Source of the DNA: Ketobacter sp.
GTDB lineage: Bacteria; Pseudomonadota; Gammaproteobacteria; Pseudomonadales; Ketobacteraceae
DNA: 62,401 bases
Assembly: GCF_003671495.1 (NCBI RefSeq)
Contig: NZ_RCHN01000038.1
Coordinates: forward strand, 1 to 62,401
Direction: 5' to 3'
The position numbers were made by a program, and so were the translations under genes. The notes under the pieces are model-generated. The model had not been told where the DNA came from, did not search any database, and saw only the letters and a program-made list of their open reading frames with translations. Shown here in pieces: positions 60,596 to 62,401 of this stretch (positions are counted from its first letter, which is position 1; each line of letters begins with the position of its first letter).

Positions 60596-62068
60596 ATGAG
60601 CAGACTACTAATTCGACCCCATCGGCAACCCGATGAGTGCATGGTCAGTTATCTCATCCGGGTCAGCGAGCAAAATGGCTTTCACCATATCGGCCATTTG
60701 CTCCAGCATGCCGGTCTACCGTGGAAAAACCTCCGGATACCAGCCCACCAGATAATTACTGGAGAGTATGACATAGCGCCGTACTTTTCCCAGCTGGGGC
60801 TCGATTATACCTATCCGAGAACAGCTGACACCTTCAAATCGTCCCAAGTGCCGCACTTTACCACCAAGATCTTCGTCAAAACCCCGAAAATCTGCCCCGA
60901 ATGCCTCGAAGAGATGGGATATTCTTCCGACCTATGGAGCCACATCCCCTATACAGCCTGTATCAAGCACAAGCTGGTCTTGGTAGATACTAGTCCTAGG
61001 ACAGGGAAGAGGTTGAGCTGGTACCGCCACTCTCTCAATGAATTCGGTGAAAACGACCCATTCCCACCGGTTAATTCGATACCGAAGGCCTCGCCTGCAA
61101 CCTTAGCCTTCACCAGGGCAATGACTCATCTGATCGAGGAACGTAACCCACCAAAATCGATTCCCGCCGTGCTTAGGCGCCTGAACTTCGCTGAAGCCTT
61201 GTCTCTAATCCATTTCATTGCACACTACCAGTACAGGCTGTTCCACAAAACACTGTTCACACCGGCTAGCTTGGACAACCTGACTGTATCTCACCATTAC
61301 ACCCAGGCATGGCAAGCCTTGAAACGCTGGCCTCATGGTTTCCATCTGCTGCTTAGCCAGTACATTGATAACCCGATGAGCGAACGCGGGCAGTCGGGTA
61401 TCAACAAGCACTTTCGCGACATCCACGAAAAACTGTATCGGCAGCGAGAGAACAAAGGTATTGCTCGCCTACGTGCCGCGTTTGACCAATTCATCGAGAT
61501 CAACTGGCCGAATGCAATTCAAACCCATCGGCTTACCAGAATATCTTTATCATCAGATGAGCGACCGCTGATAACCCAAAAGGAGGCACAACGCCTCCTT
61601 GATTGTCGAGAGCCCCGAATTCACAGTCTGATAGCCCAAGGCAAAATAACGCTCCATAAGTTCAAAGGCAAAGCCTACTTCAACAGAGAGGAAGTCGGGA
61701 CTCTGGCTAGGCTGTACCAAGATAACTGGTCAATGGAACAAGCCATCATTGAGACCGAACTTTCCCGCTACCAGCTTAAGCTGCTACTTGATGCAGGACT
61801 TGTTAAAGCCTTGCAAAGGGCTGACTCACAGAACCGAGATTGGTTAATCTGTAAAAGGTCATGGCAGCGCATGATTAACAATCTCAAAAAATCACCCCTG
61901 CAACATGAAAACTTAAAAGGTAAATCACTAAGCGGACTACAAAAGCAAGGCTTCATGATCACAGACGTATTTAATATGCTTGCGAAATCACAGCTAAATT
62001 ACTCGTTCAAAGAATCAACAACCAAACCTTTTAGCTTTAAACAAATTGTAGATCTCCGTTTGAATTGA
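60596..62068 (+). CDS. TniQ/TnsD-like target-selection protein
   Basis: 490 residues from the ATG at 60596; the open frame extends to a TTG at 60524 inside the repeats, but Met60596 gives the standard TniQ start (Arg-Pro-x-x-x-x-Asp-Glu-Cys-Met-Val-Ser-Tyr-Leu-Ile-Arg). Zinc motif Cys100-Pro-Glu-Cys103 with Cys122-x-x-His125 is present; the second Cys-x-x-Cys of many TniQs is not seen. The C-terminal ~140 residues hold an excisionase-like helix-turn-helix (~333-375). In Tn7-like elements TniQ/TnsD binds the attachment site and recruits the transposase. The gene is AT-richer than its left neighbours. Confidence 0.85.
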   Translation: MSRLLIRPHRQPDECMVSYLIRVSEQNGFHHIGHLLQHAGLPWKNLRIPAHQIITGEYDIAPYFSQLGLDYTYPRTADTFKSSQVPHFTTKIFVKTPKICPECLEEMGYSSDLWSHIPYTACIKHKLVLVDTSPRTGKRLSWYRHSLNEFGENDPFPPVNSIPKASPATLAFTRAMTHLIEERNPPKSIPAVLRRLNFAEALSLIHFIAHYQYRLFHKTLFTPASLDNLTVSHHYTQAWQALKRWPHGFHLLLSQYIDNPMSERGQSGINKHFRDIHEKLYRQRENKGIARLRAAFDQFIEINWPNAIQTHRLTRISLSSDERPLITQKEAQRLLDCREPRIHSLIAQGKITLHKFKGKAYFNREEVGTLARLYQDNWSMEQAIIETELSRYQLKLLLDAGLVKALQRADSQNRDWLICKRSWQRMINNLKKSPLQHENLKGKSLSGLQKQGFMITDVFNMLAKSQLNYSFKESTTKPFSFKQIVDLRLN

Positions 62069-62114
62069 CTGACAATTCCATAGAGATCTCCTGCATTCGT
62101 ATCGCCTCACAAAT

Positions 62115-62401
62115 CTAAATCTTAATTCCCCACATTTCTTTTATTCTTTTCACCGTATGTTCCCACTTGGGGGTACGAGGCCTGGCAACCGAGTTTTGGT
62201 TTCCAAACAGCCCAACCTCGTTCACTGCCTGAGATTCCGGCACCTGGTGAAGCCAGGAAACGGGCACGAAGTACTCAGCTTCATCCTCGCCACAGTCTGA
62301 GGCCAGGTTGTATTCGCCTTTCAGATGCAACTCAGGGGTGATGAACTCATCGGCCATCACGGCATGGCCTGTTACTTTGGCCACTCCCACATAACCAGTA
62401 C
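62115..62401 (-). CDS. C-terminal part of a cargo gene (EVE/PUA-like?), cut by window edge
   Basis: At least 95 residues are readable and the frame stays open to the window edge, so the start is outside. The visible part has Gly-Tyr-Val-Gly-Val-Ala-Lys-Val-Thr-Gly near its beginning, Tyr-Phe-Val-Pro-Val-Ser-Trp-Leu, Gly-Leu-Phe-Gly-Asn-Gln-Asn-Ser-Val and Arg-Pro-Arg-Thr-Pro-Lys-Trp. The first strand resembles modified-base-binding EVE/PUA-like domains, and the C-terminal block recurs, as far as I recall, in proteins of genomic islands. It is convergent with tniQ and probably transposon cargo. Function not assigned. Confidence 0.55.
   Translation of the reverse strand, partial: TGYVGVAKVTGHAVMADEFITPELHLKGEYNLASDCGEDEAEYFVPVSWLHQVPESQAVNEVGLFGNQNSVARPRTPKWEHTVKRIKEMWGIKI

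Overview
The window comes from a GC-rich (about 60% by eye) Gram-negative gammaproteobacterium. It carries PA3496-type and SlyX small proteins, AidB, a LolD/FtsX-type ABC transporter, a VgrG spike, many lipoproteins with lipoboxes, a queuosine-precursor transporter and SrfABC proteins. The mix looks like a marine or oil-associated member of the Pseudomonadales/Oceanospirillales (Alcanivorax/Marinobacter/Ketobacter-like). That placement is an inference and I cannot name a genus.

Layout. 1-0.5 kb: remains of IS256-like elements (transposase tail, a 108-bp tandem duplication of the element end, a 74-bp palindrome made of two ends). 0.5-4.2 kb: an AT-rich immunity gene and a VgrG whose C-terminus is a deaminase-fold toxin. 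4.3-9.2 kb: a hydrolase, a small Gln/Ala-rich protein and two membrane diguanylate cyclases. 9.2-12.7 kb: a TetR regulator overlapping an AidB-type acyl-CoA dehydrogenase, which overlaps a thioesterase, then a DUF3015 protein with a clear terminator. 12.7-21.2 kb: a DUF4105 protein, an alpha/beta-hydrolase lipoprotein, an MBL hydrolase, and an operon of lipoprotein, M48 protease and three AIM24-family paralogues. 21.2-32.1 kb: LysR/EamA pair, SlyX, an MBL lipoprotein, PhoD-type phosphatase, a YiaW/YiaV-like pair, a penicillin/AHL-acylase-type lipoprotein and two more diguanylate cyclases. 32.3-38.7 kb: hydrolase, VOC protein, queuosine-precursor transporter and a single-chain acyl-CoA carboxylase.

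38.7-56.0 kb holds the most interesting part: an eleven-gene, tightly packed minus-strand operon plus one divergent gene. It starts with srfA, srfB (actin/Hsp70-fold ATPase) and srfC (P-loop, dynamin-like GTPase). These are followed by a membrane-spanning Pro/Glu-rich protein, then a periplasmic VWA protein, an ABC ATPase, an FtsX-like permease, a formylglycine-enzyme-fold protein and coiled-coil lipoproteins. The second half has the content and reversed gene order of the PpkA-TagT-TagS-TagR-TagQ envelope sensor of type VI secretion, but with no kinase domain. My hypothesis is a trans-envelope signalling machine in which SrfABC NTPases replace the Ser/Thr kinase. The divergent gene is a SrfA paralogue whose periplasmic part is a VWA domain.

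56.0-60.4 kb: secreted or lipoprotein genes of unknown function and a membrane-anchored HTH protein. 60.36 kb to the end: the left part of a probable Tn7-like element, with four same-direction copies of a ~21-bp repeat, a TniQ/TnsD-like gene and the 3' part of a cargo gene. I saw no tRNA, rRNA or CRISPR array.
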